A stretch of 40,258 nt of DNA from Streptococcus cristatus. Lineage in GTDB: Bacteria > Bacillota > Bacilli > Lactobacillales > Streptococcaceae. How positions within the stretch are numbered: position 1 is the stretch's first letter; each line of letters opens with the position of its first letter. The notes below the pieces were generated by a model that saw only the letters and a list, made by a program, of their open reading frames with translations, searched no databases and was not told the origin of the DNA. Position numbers and translations under genes: made by a program. Of the stretch, positions 16,394 through 25,144 are shown piece after piece. The stretch spans positions 39,071-79,328 of the forward strand of contig NZ_RJPS01000007.1 of NCBI RefSeq assembly GCF_003943505.1. The letters are read 5' to 3'.

Positions 16394-17767
16394 ATGATAA
16401 CACGAGAATTTGATACCATCGCTGCCATTTCGACCCCTCTTGGGGAAGGAGCCATCGGTATCGTCAGACTAAGCGGGACTGACAGCTTTGCTATTGCCAA
16501 AAAAATCTTTAAAGGCAAGGACCTAGACAAAGTTGCCAGCCACACACTCAACTACGGTCATATCATCGACTCTCAAAATCAGGAGATTCTGGATGAGGTC
16601 ATGGTCGGGGCTATGCGTTCTCCCAAGACCTTCACGCGCGAGGACATCATAGAGATCAATACCCACGGTGGGATTGCGGTGACTAATGAAATCCTACAGC
16701 TGGCTATCCGAGAAGGGGCTAGAATGGCAGAGCCTGGCGAGTTTACCAAGCGGGCCTTTCTCAATGGGCGCGTAGATTTGACTCAGGCTGAGGCCGTTAT
16801 GGACATCATCCGCGCCAAGACAGATAAAGCCATGAACAATGCTGTCAAGCAGTTGGACGGCTCTCTTTCCGACCTTATCAATAGCACCCGTCAGGAAATC
16901 CTCAACACACTGGCTCAGGTCGAGGTCAACATCGACTATCCTGAGTACGACGATGTTGAGGAAGCAACGACGGAAATCATTCGTGAAAAAACGCTAGAAT
17001 TTGAGCAACTTCTGACCCATCTTCTCAAAACTGCACGACGAGGCAAGATTCTGCGCGAAGGAATTTCGACTGCTATCATCGGTCGACCTAATGTTGGCAA
17101 ATCCAGCCTCCTCAACAATCTTCTGCGTGAGGACAAGGCCATTGTGACCGATATCGAGGGGACAACTCGTGATGTGATTGAGGAGTACGTCAATATCAAC
17201 GGCGTACCGCTCAAGCTTATTGACACCGCAGGCATTCGGGAAACGGATGATCTGGTAGAGCAGATTGGCGTGGAGCGCTCTAAAAAAGCCTTGCAGGAAG
17301 CTGACTTGGTTCTCTTGGTTCTCAATGCTAGCGAGCAACTAACTGACCAAGACAAACAATTGCTTGAAATCAGCCAAGACAGCAATCGTATCGTCCTGCT
17401 GAACAAGACTGACCTTGAAGAGAGGATTGAACTAGACCAGCTACCAGCAGATGCTATCAAGATTTCCGTCCTCCACAATCAAAATATTGATAAAATCGAG
17501 GATCGCATCAACCAGCTCTTCTTTGAGAATGCTGGAATTGTCGAGCAAGACGCCACCTATCTGTCAAATGCCCGCCACATCTCTCTCATCGAAAAGGCTG
17601 TCGAAAGCCTGCAAGCCGTTAATCAGGGGTTAGAACTAGGCATGCCTGTGGATCTCCTCCAAGTCGATCTGACTCGTACTTGGGAAATCCTAGGAGAAAT
17701 CACTGGTGACGCTGCGCCAGACGAGCTCATTACCCAACTCTTCAGCCAATTCTGCCTAGGAAAATAA
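16394..17767 (+). CDS. mnmE: tRNA modification GTPase MnmE (TrmE)
   Basis: MnmE with MnmG builds the 5-carboxymethylaminomethyl group on wobble uridine of several tRNAs. The 457-residue protein has the N-terminal folate-binding domain, then an inserted G domain with [21 protein letters not shown] and NKTD, and ends in the catalytic FCLGK (CxGK). I choose ATG 16394 (MITREFDTI), which has AGAAAGGA upstream and matches known MnmE starts; an in-frame ATG at 16352 adds 14 unlikely residues. A small ORF begins one base after its stop. Confidence 0.97.
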   Translation: MITREFDTIAAISTPLGEGAIGIVRLSGTDSFAIAKKIFKGKDLDKVASHTLNYGHIIDSQNQEILDEVMVGAMRSPKTFTREDIIEINTHGGIAVTNEILQLAIREGARMAEPGEFTKRAFLNGRVDLTQAEAVMDIIRAKTDKAMNNAVKQLDGSLSDLINSTRQEILNTLAQVEVNIDYPEYDDVEEATTEIIREKTLEFEQLLTHLLKTARRGKILREGISTAIIGRPNVGKSSLLNNLLREDKAIVTDIEGTTRDVIEEYVNINGVPLKLIDTAGIRETDDLVEQIGVERSKKALQEADLVLLVLNASEQLTDQDKQLLEISQDSNRIVLLNKTDLEERIELDQLPADAIKISVLHNQNIDKIEDRINQLFFENAGIVEQDATYLSNARHISLIEKAVESLQAVNQGLELGMPVDLLQVDLTRTWEILGEITGDAAPDELITQLFSQFCLGK

Positions 17768-17768
17768 T

Positions 17769-17954
17769 ATGGGAATCACAGAGTTTATCAAAGCAAAAAA
17801 TCTAGGCGAATACCTAGAAAGTCGAAAGAATGGGCAAGTCAGAGAACGCATCCAAAAACGCAGCTGGTTGGAGGTTCTCCTCCACAAGGCCCGCACTACC
17901 ACAATAAATCCTGAAAATCACCAAAAAATGAAGAAAACGAAACACGGTTCTTGA
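17769..17954 (+). CDS. Small basic protein, uncertain
   Basis: The 61-codon frame starts one base after the mnmE stop, with CTAGGAAAA within the mnmE end as a possible ribosome site. The peptide (MGITEFIKAKNLGEYLESRK) is basic and partly helical, with no recognisable family. Its last codons lie inside the terminator stem at 17940-17971, which argues that only the front part could be conserved. It may be a real coupled small gene or a chance frame. Confidence 0.35.
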   Translation: MGITEFIKAKNLGEYLESRKNGQVRERIQKRSWLEVLLHKARTTTINPENHQKMKKTKHGS

Positions 17955-17971
17955 AAAACAGAACCGTGTTT
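17940..17971. terminator. Bidirectional terminator between mnmE and the ABC exporter
   Basis: AAACACGGTTCT pairs with AGAACCGTGTTT around an eight-base loop, with a T-rich tail GTTTGT on the plus strand and CGTTTTCTT on the minus strand. Confidence 0.75.
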
Positions 17972-18060
17972 GTTTGTCTATTCAATCTAACTGAATATTT
18001 GCCTGATTATGAAGCGAGGCACTCTCCTTGTCCCAAGCTATTTTTTGCTTGGCTACATCT

Positions 18061-18726
18061 TTATCGGACTTGAGTCAGCACTCCGTCTTGCATTTCATAG
18101 ACCTTGTCAACCTCGTCCAGTAGGCGGGTATCATGGGTAATCATGACTACGCTCTTGTTGAATTTTTGAGTCACTTCTTTGAGCAGATGGACCACGCGCT
18201 TAGCCCGCTCCGTATCCAGACTAGCTGTCGGCTCATCAGCCAAGATAATATCAGGGCTGTTGTAAAGCGCTCTAGCGATAGCAGCCCTCTGCCTTTCCCC
18301 GCCAGACAATTCTTTGGGATACTGCTTGAGCGTGTTTTTTAGATCTAGCAGCTCAATCAAACTGTCCAGATCTGTCCTTTCTTTTTTAGACAAACGATCA
18401 ATTAGCTGAAACTGGTCTTCGATTTTCAAAAAAGGAATGAGATTGGAAGCCTGCAAAATAAAGCCAAAATCATTGAAGCGTAGAGCAACCCTTTCCTTTT
18501 CCTTGAGCTGGGAAGTATCCTTCCCATGCAGCAGAATCTGTCCTTTTGAGGGAGTTTGCAAATGGCCCAGCAGGGTCAGAAAGGTTGTTTTACCCGACCC
18601 TGACGGCCCAATAATAGCTACAAACTGCCCCGCTTCCAGTTGGAAATCAGTTGGTTTCAAGGCTTGGACCAGTGTATGTCCCTGACCATATTCTTTTGTA
18701 ACCCCTTTTAGTTCTATAATTGACAT
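18061..18726 (-). CDS. ABC transporter ATP-binding protein, HrtA-like
   Basis: The 221-residue ATPase of the MacB/LolD group has Walker A GPSGSGKTT (about 40), Q-loop FILQASNLIPF, signature LSGGERQRAAIARAL, Walker B IILADEPTASLD and the switch His in MITHD. Its start codon directly abuts the stop of the permease gene, whose end carries the GGAGGTGAG ribosome site, so the two form one transporter. Size and partner match HrtA of haem-efflux systems, but vectors for peptides or drugs share this architecture. The substrate is inference. Confidence 0.88.
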   Translation of the reverse strand: MSIIELKGVTKEYGQGHTLVQALKPTDFQLEAGQFVAIIGPSGSGKTTFLTLLGHLQTPSKGQILLHGKDTSQLKEKERVALRFNDFGFILQASNLIPFLKIEDQFQLIDRLSKKERTDLDSLIELLDLKNTLKQYPKELSGGERQRAAIARALYNSPDIILADEPTASLDTERAKRVVHLLKEVTQKFNKSVVMITHDTRLLDEVDKVYEMQDGVLTQVR

Positions 18727-19788
18727 TTACTCACCTCCAATCGCTGTGATAGGGTCAATTTTCAGAACCCGATGAATGGACAAGAGACCGCCAGCTAGAG
18801 ACATGAAAATAATCAGAACAATCAATCCAGCATAAGCTCTCCAGTCACTGTAAAAAGGCATAGAAGCCGGCAAGACTAGCTGGGTTCCCAAAAGAGCCAA
18901 GACAGCTAAGCTGATTCCCAGAGTGGACAGGATGAAAATCTGCCAGAAAATAGAAGCAATAATCTTCCCACTGGCAATCCCTTGGGCACGCATAATACCG
19001 TAAAGTTGAGTCTTCTGAATGGTGATGATGTACATGAAAATCCCCAATACTAAAAAGGTAATCAGAACCATGGCCCCAATCATAAAGGAAAAAGTCAGAA
19101 CCTGAGGCTGATAGCCAGGGATATTTTCTATAAAATCACTCATAGACAGCTGACTAAGCCCAGTTTCTTCAATCTTTTGACTATCTTTGACCACAAGTGC
19201 GCTGATATTCTTAACCTGACTAGAGCCATACTTTAATTCCCTGAAATCTTCCAGCGCCATAAAGACAACTGGCTGAGTTAAGAAGCTGTTATCCTCTGTG
19301 AAACCAACAACTTGATAAAGGTGCTCACTACCATTGAGCTGGAGCTGGTCGCCCAGTTTCACACCTTTTTGCTGCAGGCGCTTATCCGCAATGACTTCAT
19401 GAGCATTCTCAACAGGACGTCCCTCAATAATGTCAGGCGCCAGAAAACTATCCCAAGAAAGACCAAAAACTTGAGCGTTGAGTTTATCCGTTCCATCTTC
19501 ATAATTGGCCACTGCTGCCATCTGTCCTAAAGCCGCAATTGAGTCGCCTTGAAGCAGGCGGCTGTACTCCTCTTCCTTGAGAGTCGAAGAAACCAGATTC
19601 TTATTGGCGTACTCTGACAAGACGATTGACTCAGCCTGCCATTGGTCGAGAGCCAAGCGATTGAGCCTAGCCAAACCAACGGAAAGACTGGATAAAAAGA
19701 AAACCATATAGGTAATGAGAAAGACCACAGCAACCACTAAACGATAACGCCCTCGGCTATAGACAATCTCTTTGAAAGCTAAAAACAC
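18727..19788 (-). CDS. ABC transporter permease, HrtB/FtsX-like
   Basis: The 353-residue permease has the MacB/FtsX layout: one N-terminal helix (about 17-40), a large outer domain (about 45-230) and three C-terminal helices. The N-terminus (LAFKEIVYSRGRYRLV) and the total length resemble HrtB, the haem exporter permease of Gram-positive bacteria. It starts with GTG at 19788 after AGGAGGGTAGCC. An extended -10 TGATATAAT lies about 30 bases upstream. No HssRS-type two-component genes are in the window, so haem control is not shown. Confidence 0.82.
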   Translation of the reverse strand: MFLAFKEIVYSRGRYRLVVAVVFLITYMVFFLSSLSVGLARLNRLALDQWQAESIVLSEYANKNLVSSTLKEEEYSRLLQGDSIAALGQMAAVANYEDGTDKLNAQVFGLSWDSFLAPDIIEGRPVENAHEVIADKRLQQKGVKLGDQLQLNGSEHLYQVVGFTEDNSFLTQPVVFMALEDFRELKYGSSQVKNISALVVKDSQKIEETGLSQLSMSDFIENIPGYQPQVLTFSFMIGAMVLITFLVLGIFMYIITIQKTQLYGIMRAQGIASGKIIASIFWQIFILSTLGISLAVLALLGTQLVLPASMPFYSDWRAYAGLIVLIIFMSLAGGLLSIHRVLKIDPITAIGGE

Positions 19789-19947
19789 GGCTACCCTCCT
19801 TTGAGATATTGAAGACCATTATATCATAAAGAAGCAAGCTGGAAAAACATATGAGACTAATGGTAACTAGATTCACACAAAAATCACTAAGTCATATAGC
19901 GATTCCCTAAGTAAGAAACATTCCTTGAAAGAAAATCACAAAATAAA

Positions 19948-19992
19948 AGAAACAAGGGCTTCAGTTCATCTACCGAAACCGTTCTTGTTTCT
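19948..19992. terminator. Terminator after the lipoprotein gene
   Basis: AGAAACAAG pairs with CTTGTTTCT and an inner GGTTTC/GAAGCC stem extends it. T-rich tails follow on both strands (TTTTCTTT on plus, TTTATTTT on minus). It ends the minus-strand lipoprotein gene before the ABC operon. Confidence 0.75.
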
Positions 19993-20041
19993 TTTTCTTT
20001 ACGCTTCGCACACTCTTTTTCTGAGCAGATTGAGAAACGCT

Positions 20042-20473
20042 TCACTGCTTAGTAAAGGTCAGAGTATCTGGACCATCATCTAGTTCGTCCACAATCAGCT
20101 GATTGCCATTTTGTCGGTAACTTTTGACATCGTCACCGACAATTAGTCTTTGGTTCGCTGCATCTACTTGTACCTGTTTGATTTCCTTACTGCCATCGAC
20201 CTCGGTCTCAGTCCAAGTACCAGTCCTACCATTGATTTCAAGGACATGTTGTTCTCCATCATGGTCGCTTGCTTGGTAGCGTCCGTTTAGATTGCTGGTC
20301 TGACCTGCATTGGATGAAGAAGTCTGTTCTTGCGCAGGCTGTGATGTTTGGCTTTGGGTATTTTGTGATGAACCAGTATTCCCTGTCTGGTTAGCATTGT
20401 TTGAGCAAGCAGCCAGTGAAACTGCTACTGTCAGAGATAGAATGCCGACAAAGGCCTTTTTTGAAATAGTCAT
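20042..20473 (-). CDS. Small secreted lipoprotein
   Basis: The 143-residue protein has a lipoprotein signal: basic MTISKK, a hydrophobic stretch and lipobox SLAAC with the lipid-bearing Cys at residue 22. A low-complexity Gln/Ser/Thr/Asn linker (about 24-62) follows, then a compact C-terminal domain of about 80 residues rich in beta-strand pattern (NGRYQASD, GTWTETEVDG, DTLTFTKQ). It contains no metal-binding cysteines. The function is unknown. The promoter is overlapped by two CopY-like boxes. The gene is monocistronic, with terminators on both sides. Confidence 0.8.
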   Translation of the reverse strand: MTISKKAFVGILSLTVAVSLAACSNNANQTGNTGSSQNTQSQTSQPAQEQTSSSNAGQTSNLNGRYQASDHDGEQHVLEINGRTGTWTETEVDGSKEIKQVQVDAANQRLIVGDDVKSYRQNGNQLIVDELDDGPDTLTFTKQ

Positions 20474-20491
20474 ATTGTTTTCTCCTTTTTC

Positions 20492-20527
20492 TACATTTGT
20501 AGTTTATAATTATATTCTACAATTGTC
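20492..20527 (-). promoter_or_regulatory. Two CopY/BlaI-like operator boxes on the lipoprotein promoter
   Basis: TACATTTGTA (20492-20501) matches the streptococcal cop box TACAnnTGTA exactly and TACAATTGTC (20518-20527) in all but the last fixed base. They flank and overlap the -10 region. Two boxes around a promoter is the layout seen at copper-responsive cop operons. Control by a CopY-family repressor is inference. Confidence 0.5.
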
Positions 20528-20542
20528 TGTTTTATTTGTCAA
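20514..20542 (-). promoter_or_regulatory. Promoter of the lipoprotein gene
   Basis: Minus strand TTGACA (20542-20537), a 17-base spacer and TAGAAT (20519-20514). The start codon has an AAAAAGGAGAAAAC ribosome site. Confidence 0.8.
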
Positions 20543-20569
20543 TCATATAGCATTTTTTTATCTAAAAAT

Positions 20570-20612
20570 AGAAAATTCTCCATCCTTACTTGACTGGAGA
20601 TGTAGAATTTCT
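20570..20612 (-). terminator. Terminator after the DUF1722 gene
   Basis: On the minus strand AGAAATTCT and CTCCA pair with TGGAG and AATTTTCT around a 12-base loop, followed by ATTTTTAG. Confidence 0.6.
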
Positions 20613-20634
20613 TGCTTCTTCTAGAGGATCAAAG

Positions 20635-21051
20635 CTAGTCATCCTTGATGGACGAGCGTTCTGCCTTATCACCAAATAACAGAGCAGAATTCTGCAGATA
20701 GGAATTGGGGTACTTTCGAAGCAAATCTTTTACAGCTTCTGCCAAAAACTTCTGCTCCACCTGACCTACTTGGTATCGCTCTAAAAGCAGCATAAAGTTT
20801 TCTTTTTCAGCTGGGAGGGCTTTTTTCTTAAAATAGCCCCAAACATGCTGAAAGGCATTGCAGACCTGACCGCGATTTTCAGGCAGGGCTACCGCCTGAT
20901 CAATCAAGTCTTGGACATGTGCTGCTTCCACCAAATCGCTTTTCAGATACTGACGGATTTCCAGATAGATCTTACTGGAATGACTGAGCACCAGATACTT
21001 ATTTTTAGCCCAAAGAGTCTGACATTGGGAGATTTGGCTTACATTTTCCAT
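20635..21051 (-). CDS. DUF1722 (YbgA-like) protein
   Basis: The 138-residue protein matches the DUF1722 pattern: an NKYLVLSHS start, NAFQHVWGYFKKK, an EK-x-x-F segment, LLERYQVGQV and a final YPNSYLQNSALLF. In other bacteria this domain occurs alone or fused to DUF523 and has been linked to thiouracil or nucleoside handling, but its role here is unknown. I choose ATG 21051 (MENVSQIS) with AGGAATATT upstream; an in-frame ATG at 21096 would overlap the upstream gene. It follows the membrane-protein gene by 26 bases, probably in one operon. Confidence 0.8.
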   Translation of the reverse strand: MENVSQISQCQTLWAKNKYLVLSHSSKIYLEIRQYLKSDLVEAAHVQDLIDQAVALPENRGQVCNAFQHVWGYFKKKALPAEKENFMLLLERYQVGQVEQKFLAEAVKDLLRKYPNSYLQNSALLFGDKAERSSIKDD

Positions 21052-21077
21052 GATTAATATTCCTACAATCTTTCCTT

Positions 21078-21800
21078 TTATTCCGGAAAAATCCATTCGA
21101 TATGCGGAACTCGTTTACTGATTTCTTTATAAATCGTATTGAAATCAGCATCAACAAGATCATTCAAGTCAATCTCTTCCAATGTTTTTCCTTCTTCGTC
21201 TTTAAAATAAAGTATACGATAAGTTGATCTCGAATTTTTAGAATAAGCACGTCTAATTTCATACTCGATTTGCTTAATATTTGTTAAATCAATGTGGTTT
21301 ATATCTTGGAAAACAGAGGGTTTGACATCAATCTTATCATCAGAAATGGTAAAAGCTGCAGGCTCATGAGCTTTCTTATAAGCCGAAACACCTAAAATAA
21401 TAACTATAACACCTGCACCAATTAGAATTGGGCCCACATATTCTTTATCTTGATTGAGAATTTCTTGCTCAGATTCCTTTTCTCTTCGGATAGAATCCTG
21501 TTCGGACTTTAATTGTTTATTATAGGTCTCTACAAAAGCTTGTAGCCTTTTTTCTTCCTCTTCTGGTGTTTCATTCTCAGGTGCAAAATCCGAATTAACC
21601 AAGGTTTTGGCTTTTTCAATAGTCATCGGGCTTTCATTCAACCTTGCTTCTTTTCGTTCAGATTCTAGCTGTTCCAAGCTATCACTATGGTTCCTACCAC
21701 TACTATTTGGTGATTGCATTACTCCAATGAATATGAAGGCTCCAATAATAACAATAATAATAGCTACAATTTCACCCGCATAACTCCTCTTATATTCCAC
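21078..21800 (-). CDS. Membrane protein with two helices and a C-terminal PH-like domain
   Basis: The 240-residue protein has a membrane helix at about 9-28, a charged coiled-coil-like outer segment (about 38-118, rich in Glu, Lys, Gln), a second helix at about 122-140 and a roughly 95-residue cytoplasmic domain. That domain (ISDDKIDVKPSVFQDINHID, then RILYFKDEEGKTLEEIDL) has the strand pattern of bacterial PH-like domains. The function is unknown; the family guess is inference. The ATG at 21800 follows AAAGGAGAT. Confidence 0.7.
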   Translation of the reverse strand: MEYKRSYAGEIVAIIIVIIGAFIFIGVMQSPNSSGRNHSDSLEQLESERKEARLNESPMTIEKAKTLVNSDFAPENETPEEEEKRLQAFVETYNKQLKSEQDSIRREKESEQEILNQDKEYVGPILIGAGVIVIILGVSAYKKAHEPAAFTISDDKIDVKPSVFQDINHIDLTNIKQIEYEIRRAYSKNSRSTYRILYFKDEEGKTLEEIDLNDLVDADFNTIYKEISKRVPHIEWIFPE

Positions 21801-21881
21801 ACAAATCTCCTTTACACCACATTATTTAATAGAACAAGAATACCATAAATTAAGCATTTTATAAAGTATCATTTTATTAAA

Positions 21882-21905
21882 GAAGCAGCCCTTAAGGACT
21901 GCTTC
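21882..21905 (-). terminator. Terminator after pheT
   Basis: On the minus strand GAAGCAGTCC pairs with GGGCTGCTTC around TTAA, followed by TTTAATAAAA. Confidence 0.7.
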
Positions 21906-21917
21906 TCTTTGTATATA

Positions 21918-24323
21918 CTAGCGCACTTCTGCTCCGACATTTTCTTCTAAGGATTTTTGGATTTTTTCCATGTATTTAGCGACTTCATCATCGGTTAAGC
22001 TGTCTTCTGGATTTTGGAAGGTCAGTGTGTAGGCCATAGACTTGAGGCCAACACCCAGCTTTTCACCAGAGAAGATATCGAAGAGCTTGATATCCGTCAA
22101 ACGTTTCACTCCGGCAGCTTGAATCGCTTCAACAACCTGTCTGTGGCTGATTTCTGCTTTGAGCAACAAGGCCATATCACGAGTAACAGCTGGGAATTTG
22201 GTGATTTCTACAAACGGCTGTTCTGGCTCAAGACTCGCCTCAATAGCCGTCAGATTGAGCTCAGCCACATAGGTTTCTGGGATATCATAAGCCTTGGCCG
22301 TCACTGGATGAACCTGCCCAACATAGCCCACTGGCTGACCTTTGATCGAAATCAGCGCTGTCCGACCCGGGTGCAGACTCTTAAGTTGGTCAGTTGCTTG
22401 ATAATCAGCTTCTAATCCTAGGCGGTCAAAGAGCGCTTCAACCACTCCCTTAGCGTAGAAGAAGTCCACAGGAGTCGCTGGCGTTTGGAAATCCTTTTCA
22501 CTTACCAAGCCAGTTAGGGCAAAGGCAAAACTATTGATTTCATTAGGCAATTCTTCCTTCGGATTGCCTGTTTGTTCAAAGATTTTCCCAATTTCATAAA
22601 GGGCTAAATCCTTATTTTTACGAGCAACATTGTAGCTGACAGTATCCAGCATGCCTGAGAGCATATTTTGACGAAGAACACTGCGCTCCCTTGTCATAGG
22701 CCACATAAGCTCAGTCAGATTTGTAGGATTAAGCGTAAATTCGACAGCTTTTTCTGGCGTGGTCAAGGCATAGGAAATAATCTCGGTCAGACCTGCTCCT
22801 TCAGCCACCGTCCGAACCTTGCGACGTAGCTTCTGAGTGGCCGTCAATTCGCCAGCCGTTCCAGCATCTTGAGGTAGGGAAACTGGCAAACGGTCATAGC
22901 CATAAATACGAGCAATTTCCTCGTAAAGATCTGCTGGAATACTGATATCCCAACGACGAGCAGGCACGCTGACTGTAAACAAGTCCGCAGATCCGCTAAG
23001 ACCAAAGCCTAGACGACGGAAAATATCTTCAATATCCGCGTAAGTCAAATCTGTTCCCAGAACTCGGTTAACATCAGAAAGGCTAGTCGAAACCTGCTTG
23101 TCAGTCGTATCTAATTGTCCTGCTTGGACAATACCAGCATGAACAGTTGCACCTGCCAAGTCAGCAATCATGCTTGCAGCAGCATCTAGAGCTTCAGTTA
23201 CTGTTGCAAGGTTAATCCCTTTTTCAAAGCGTGCAGAAGACTCGGAACGCAAGCCCAGACGGCTGCTTGTCTTACGGATTGACTTGCCATTGAAGACAGC
23301 CGCTTCCAGAACGACACGAGTAGACTTACCAGAGATTTCCGTCGCTGCTCCGCCCATGACGCCTGCAAGGGCTACTGGCTTATCTGCCACAGTGATGACT
23401 AAATCGCCGACTTCCAGTTCACGCTCTTCGCCGTCCAGCGTCACCAGTTTTTCACCAGCACGCGCTTCCCGCACGACAATCTGATCGCCCTCAAATGTGT
23501 CCAGATCAAAGGCATGCATGGGCTGACCAAAGTAGAGTAAGATATAGTTAGTCACGTCCACTACATTGTTAATTGGACGGATTCCTTCGTTCATGAGGAG
23601 ATTTTGCAGCCACTGAGGACTCGGAGCAATAGTCACATTGTCCAAAATGCGAGCGGCATAAAACGGTGCTTTTTCGCTCTCAATGGCAACAGACAAGCTA
23701 GCCGCAGCCTCTTTATCCCCTTCAATCAAAGGAAATTCTTTGAAATGAACAGGCTTATCGTAGATAGCTGCTACTTCGTGCGCCACCCCACGCATAGACA
23801 AAGCGTCAGCCCGGTTTGGCGTGATGGAAAGCTCGATAATTTCATCGTCCAGATCTAGATAAGGGAAAACCTCATCTCCTGGCACAGCACTATCTGGCAA
23901 AATTTGAATGCCATCCGCAAATTCCTTTGGAACAACAGAATCAGAAATCCCCAGCTCACCGAGTGAACAAATCATACCCAGCGACTCTAAACCGCGGATT
24001 TTCCCTTTTTTGATCTTATAATTATCTGCAATGCGAGCGCCTGGTACAGCCACCATGACTTTAATTCCAGCGCGGACATTCGGTGCGCCACAGACAATCT
24101 GGCGAGGCTCCTCTTCACCGACATTTACCTGACAGAGGTGCAGGTGAGTTTCAGGTACATCCTCACAGCTCAGAACTTCTCCGACAACAATTTTCGAAAG
24201 ACCTTCAGCTGGCGAGCTGACTCCCTCTACTTCAATACCAGTTGTGGACATTTTCTCCGCCAGCTCGGCGCTTGTCACATCCAAATCAACCAGTTCTTTT
24301 AACCATTTATAACTAACTAACAT
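21918..24323 (-). CDS. pheT: Phenylalanyl-tRNA synthetase beta subunit
   Basis: PheT with PheS charges tRNA-Phe. The 801-residue length is standard. Order seen: an N-terminal OB-fold tRNA-binding domain (about 40-150), B3/B4 editing domain (about 200-380), B5 (about 400-480) and a C-terminal ferredoxin-fold anticodon-binding domain (from about 705, [12 protein letters not shown]). I choose ATG 24323 ([14 protein letters not shown]), the usual PheT start; an in-frame ATG at 24371 would add 16 residues that fall inside a leader hairpin. No strong ribosome site precedes it. It follows a GNAT gene in the pheS-GNAT-pheT order common in streptococci. Confidence 0.97.
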   Translation of the reverse strand: MLVSYKWLKELVDLDVTSAELAEKMSTTGIEVEGVSSPAEGLSKIVVGEVLSCEDVPETHLHLCQVNVGEEEPRQIVCGAPNVRAGIKVMVAVPGARIADNYKIKKGKIRGLESLGMICSLGELGISDSVVPKEFADGIQILPDSAVPGDEVFPYLDLDDEIIELSITPNRADALSMRGVAHEVAAIYDKPVHFKEFPLIEGDKEAAASLSVAIESEKAPFYAARILDNVTIAPSPQWLQNLLMNEGIRPINNVVDVTNYILLYFGQPMHAFDLDTFEGDQIVVREARAGEKLVTLDGEERELEVGDLVITVADKPVALAGVMGGAATEISGKSTRVVLEAAVFNGKSIRKTSSRLGLRSESSARFEKGINLATVTEALDAAASMIADLAGATVHAGIVQAGQLDTTDKQVSTSLSDVNRVLGTDLTYADIEDIFRRLGFGLSGSADLFTVSVPARRWDISIPADLYEEIARIYGYDRLPVSLPQDAGTAGELTATQKLRRKVRTVAEGAGLTEIISYALTTPEKAVEFTLNPTNLTELMWPMTRERSVLRQNMLSGMLDTVSYNVARKNKDLALYEIGKIFEQTGNPKEELPNEINSFAFALTGLVSEKDFQTPATPVDFFYAKGVVEALFDRLGLEADYQATDQLKSLHPGRTALISIKGQPVGYVGQVHPVTAKAYDIPETYVAELNLTAIEASLEPEQPFVEITKFPAVTRDMALLLKAEISHRQVVEAIQAAGVKRLTDIKLFDIFSGEKLGVGLKSMAYTLTFQNPEDSLTDDEVAKYMEKIQKSLEENVGAEVR

Positions 24324-24334
24324 ATTGATGATTT

Positions 24335-24398
24335 TACGACCGACCAGCGCTAACTTTGATTTCATAGACAAAGCCAGTCCGTTCTATCTTCGGTCGTA
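24335..24398 (-). other. Long stem-loop just upstream of pheT
   Basis: Minus-strand TACGACCGA (24398-24390) pairs perfectly with TCGGTCGTA (24343-24335), with an inner CTTTG/CAAAG stem. The base of the stem ends 11 bases before the pheT start. No T-run follows, so it is not an ordinary terminator. Confidence 0.5.
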
Positions 24399-24464
24399 TT
24401 TGATTCCTCTCTATAAATTTCTGTTTTCACTAAAAACCCAATAAACAGCGATGTTATCGTCTTT

Positions 24465-24977
24465 TTAATTTAATTTCTTCCTTAAAAGCCAGTCAATATC
24501 GACCGTGTCACCAGTGATATATTCATGCTGGCTAAACCTCTCAAAGCCATATTTAAAGTAAAAGTTCTGCGCCTTGAAATTTCTTTCCCAAACGCCTAGC
24601 CAAGCCCAGCTAAAACCACGTTTCTCAGCTTCTGCTAGGGCGAATTCAAACATTTCCTTGCCCAAGCCGAGGCCCTGATGAGAGGCAAGCACATAAATCC
24701 GTTGAATTTCAAAGGAATCTTCCAACTCTTGCTCTGTCTGAGCCTGCCCCCAGTTACACTTGAGAAAACCAGCGATCTTTTGCTCCTTGTCCAGTACAAA
24801 ATAATGCTCAGACTCAGGATTCGCCAACTCCCGCGCCAGCCTTTCACGCGCCAGCTCATGGGAAAAATAATGTTCCAAATCTTCTTGCTTGATGAAAGGA
24901 CCAAAAGTTTCTTGGTAGGTCTGTACTTGTAACTCCCGCAAAATATCCAGATCTTCTGGCTGAACTCTAACTAACAT
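24465..24977 (-). CDS. GNAT-family N-acetyltransferase
   Basis: The 170-residue protein has the GNAT fold pattern: IAGFLKCNWG strand, EIQRIYVLASHQGLGLGKEMFEFAL with the acetyl-CoA pyrophosphate loop (Q/R-x-x-G-x-G/A form), and WLGVWERNFKAQNFYFKYGFE in motif B. The substrate is unknown. The ATG at 24977 has AAAGGAGTG. It sits between pheS and pheT, 87 codonless bases after the T-box-controlled pheS region, and is presumably co-transcribed with both. Confidence 0.9.
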   Translation of the reverse strand: MLVRVQPEDLDILRELQVQTYQETFGPFIKQEDLEHYFSHELARERLARELANPESEHYFVLDKEQKIAGFLKCNWGQAQTEQELEDSFEIQRIYVLASHQGLGLGKEMFEFALAEAEKRGFSWAWLGVWERNFKAQNFYFKYGFERFSQHEYITGDTVDIDWLLRKKLN

Positions 24978-25144
24978 AGGGCACTCCTTTCTCAGAAGCG
25001 GCTGTGAGCGATATTCCTAGCTAAAATTGTCTTATAAGCTAGTAATACTGATGAGCCTCTTTCCCATGCATTTCAAGTCCGCAAACATTGCTAATCAGGC
25101 TTTTCGTGATGGGATTGTTCAAAATAAGTTCTATTCTAAGCTTC

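Noticed and set aside
16936..17478. 180-codon minus-strand frame
   Set aside because: Serine/arginine-rich shadow of the MnmE G domain, with no ribosome site.
17984..18060. Thirty-codon open stretch after the HrtA-like gene in another frame, suggesting a frameshifted longer C-terminus
   Set aside because: An open run this short is common by chance and the ATPase already has the standard 221-residue length.
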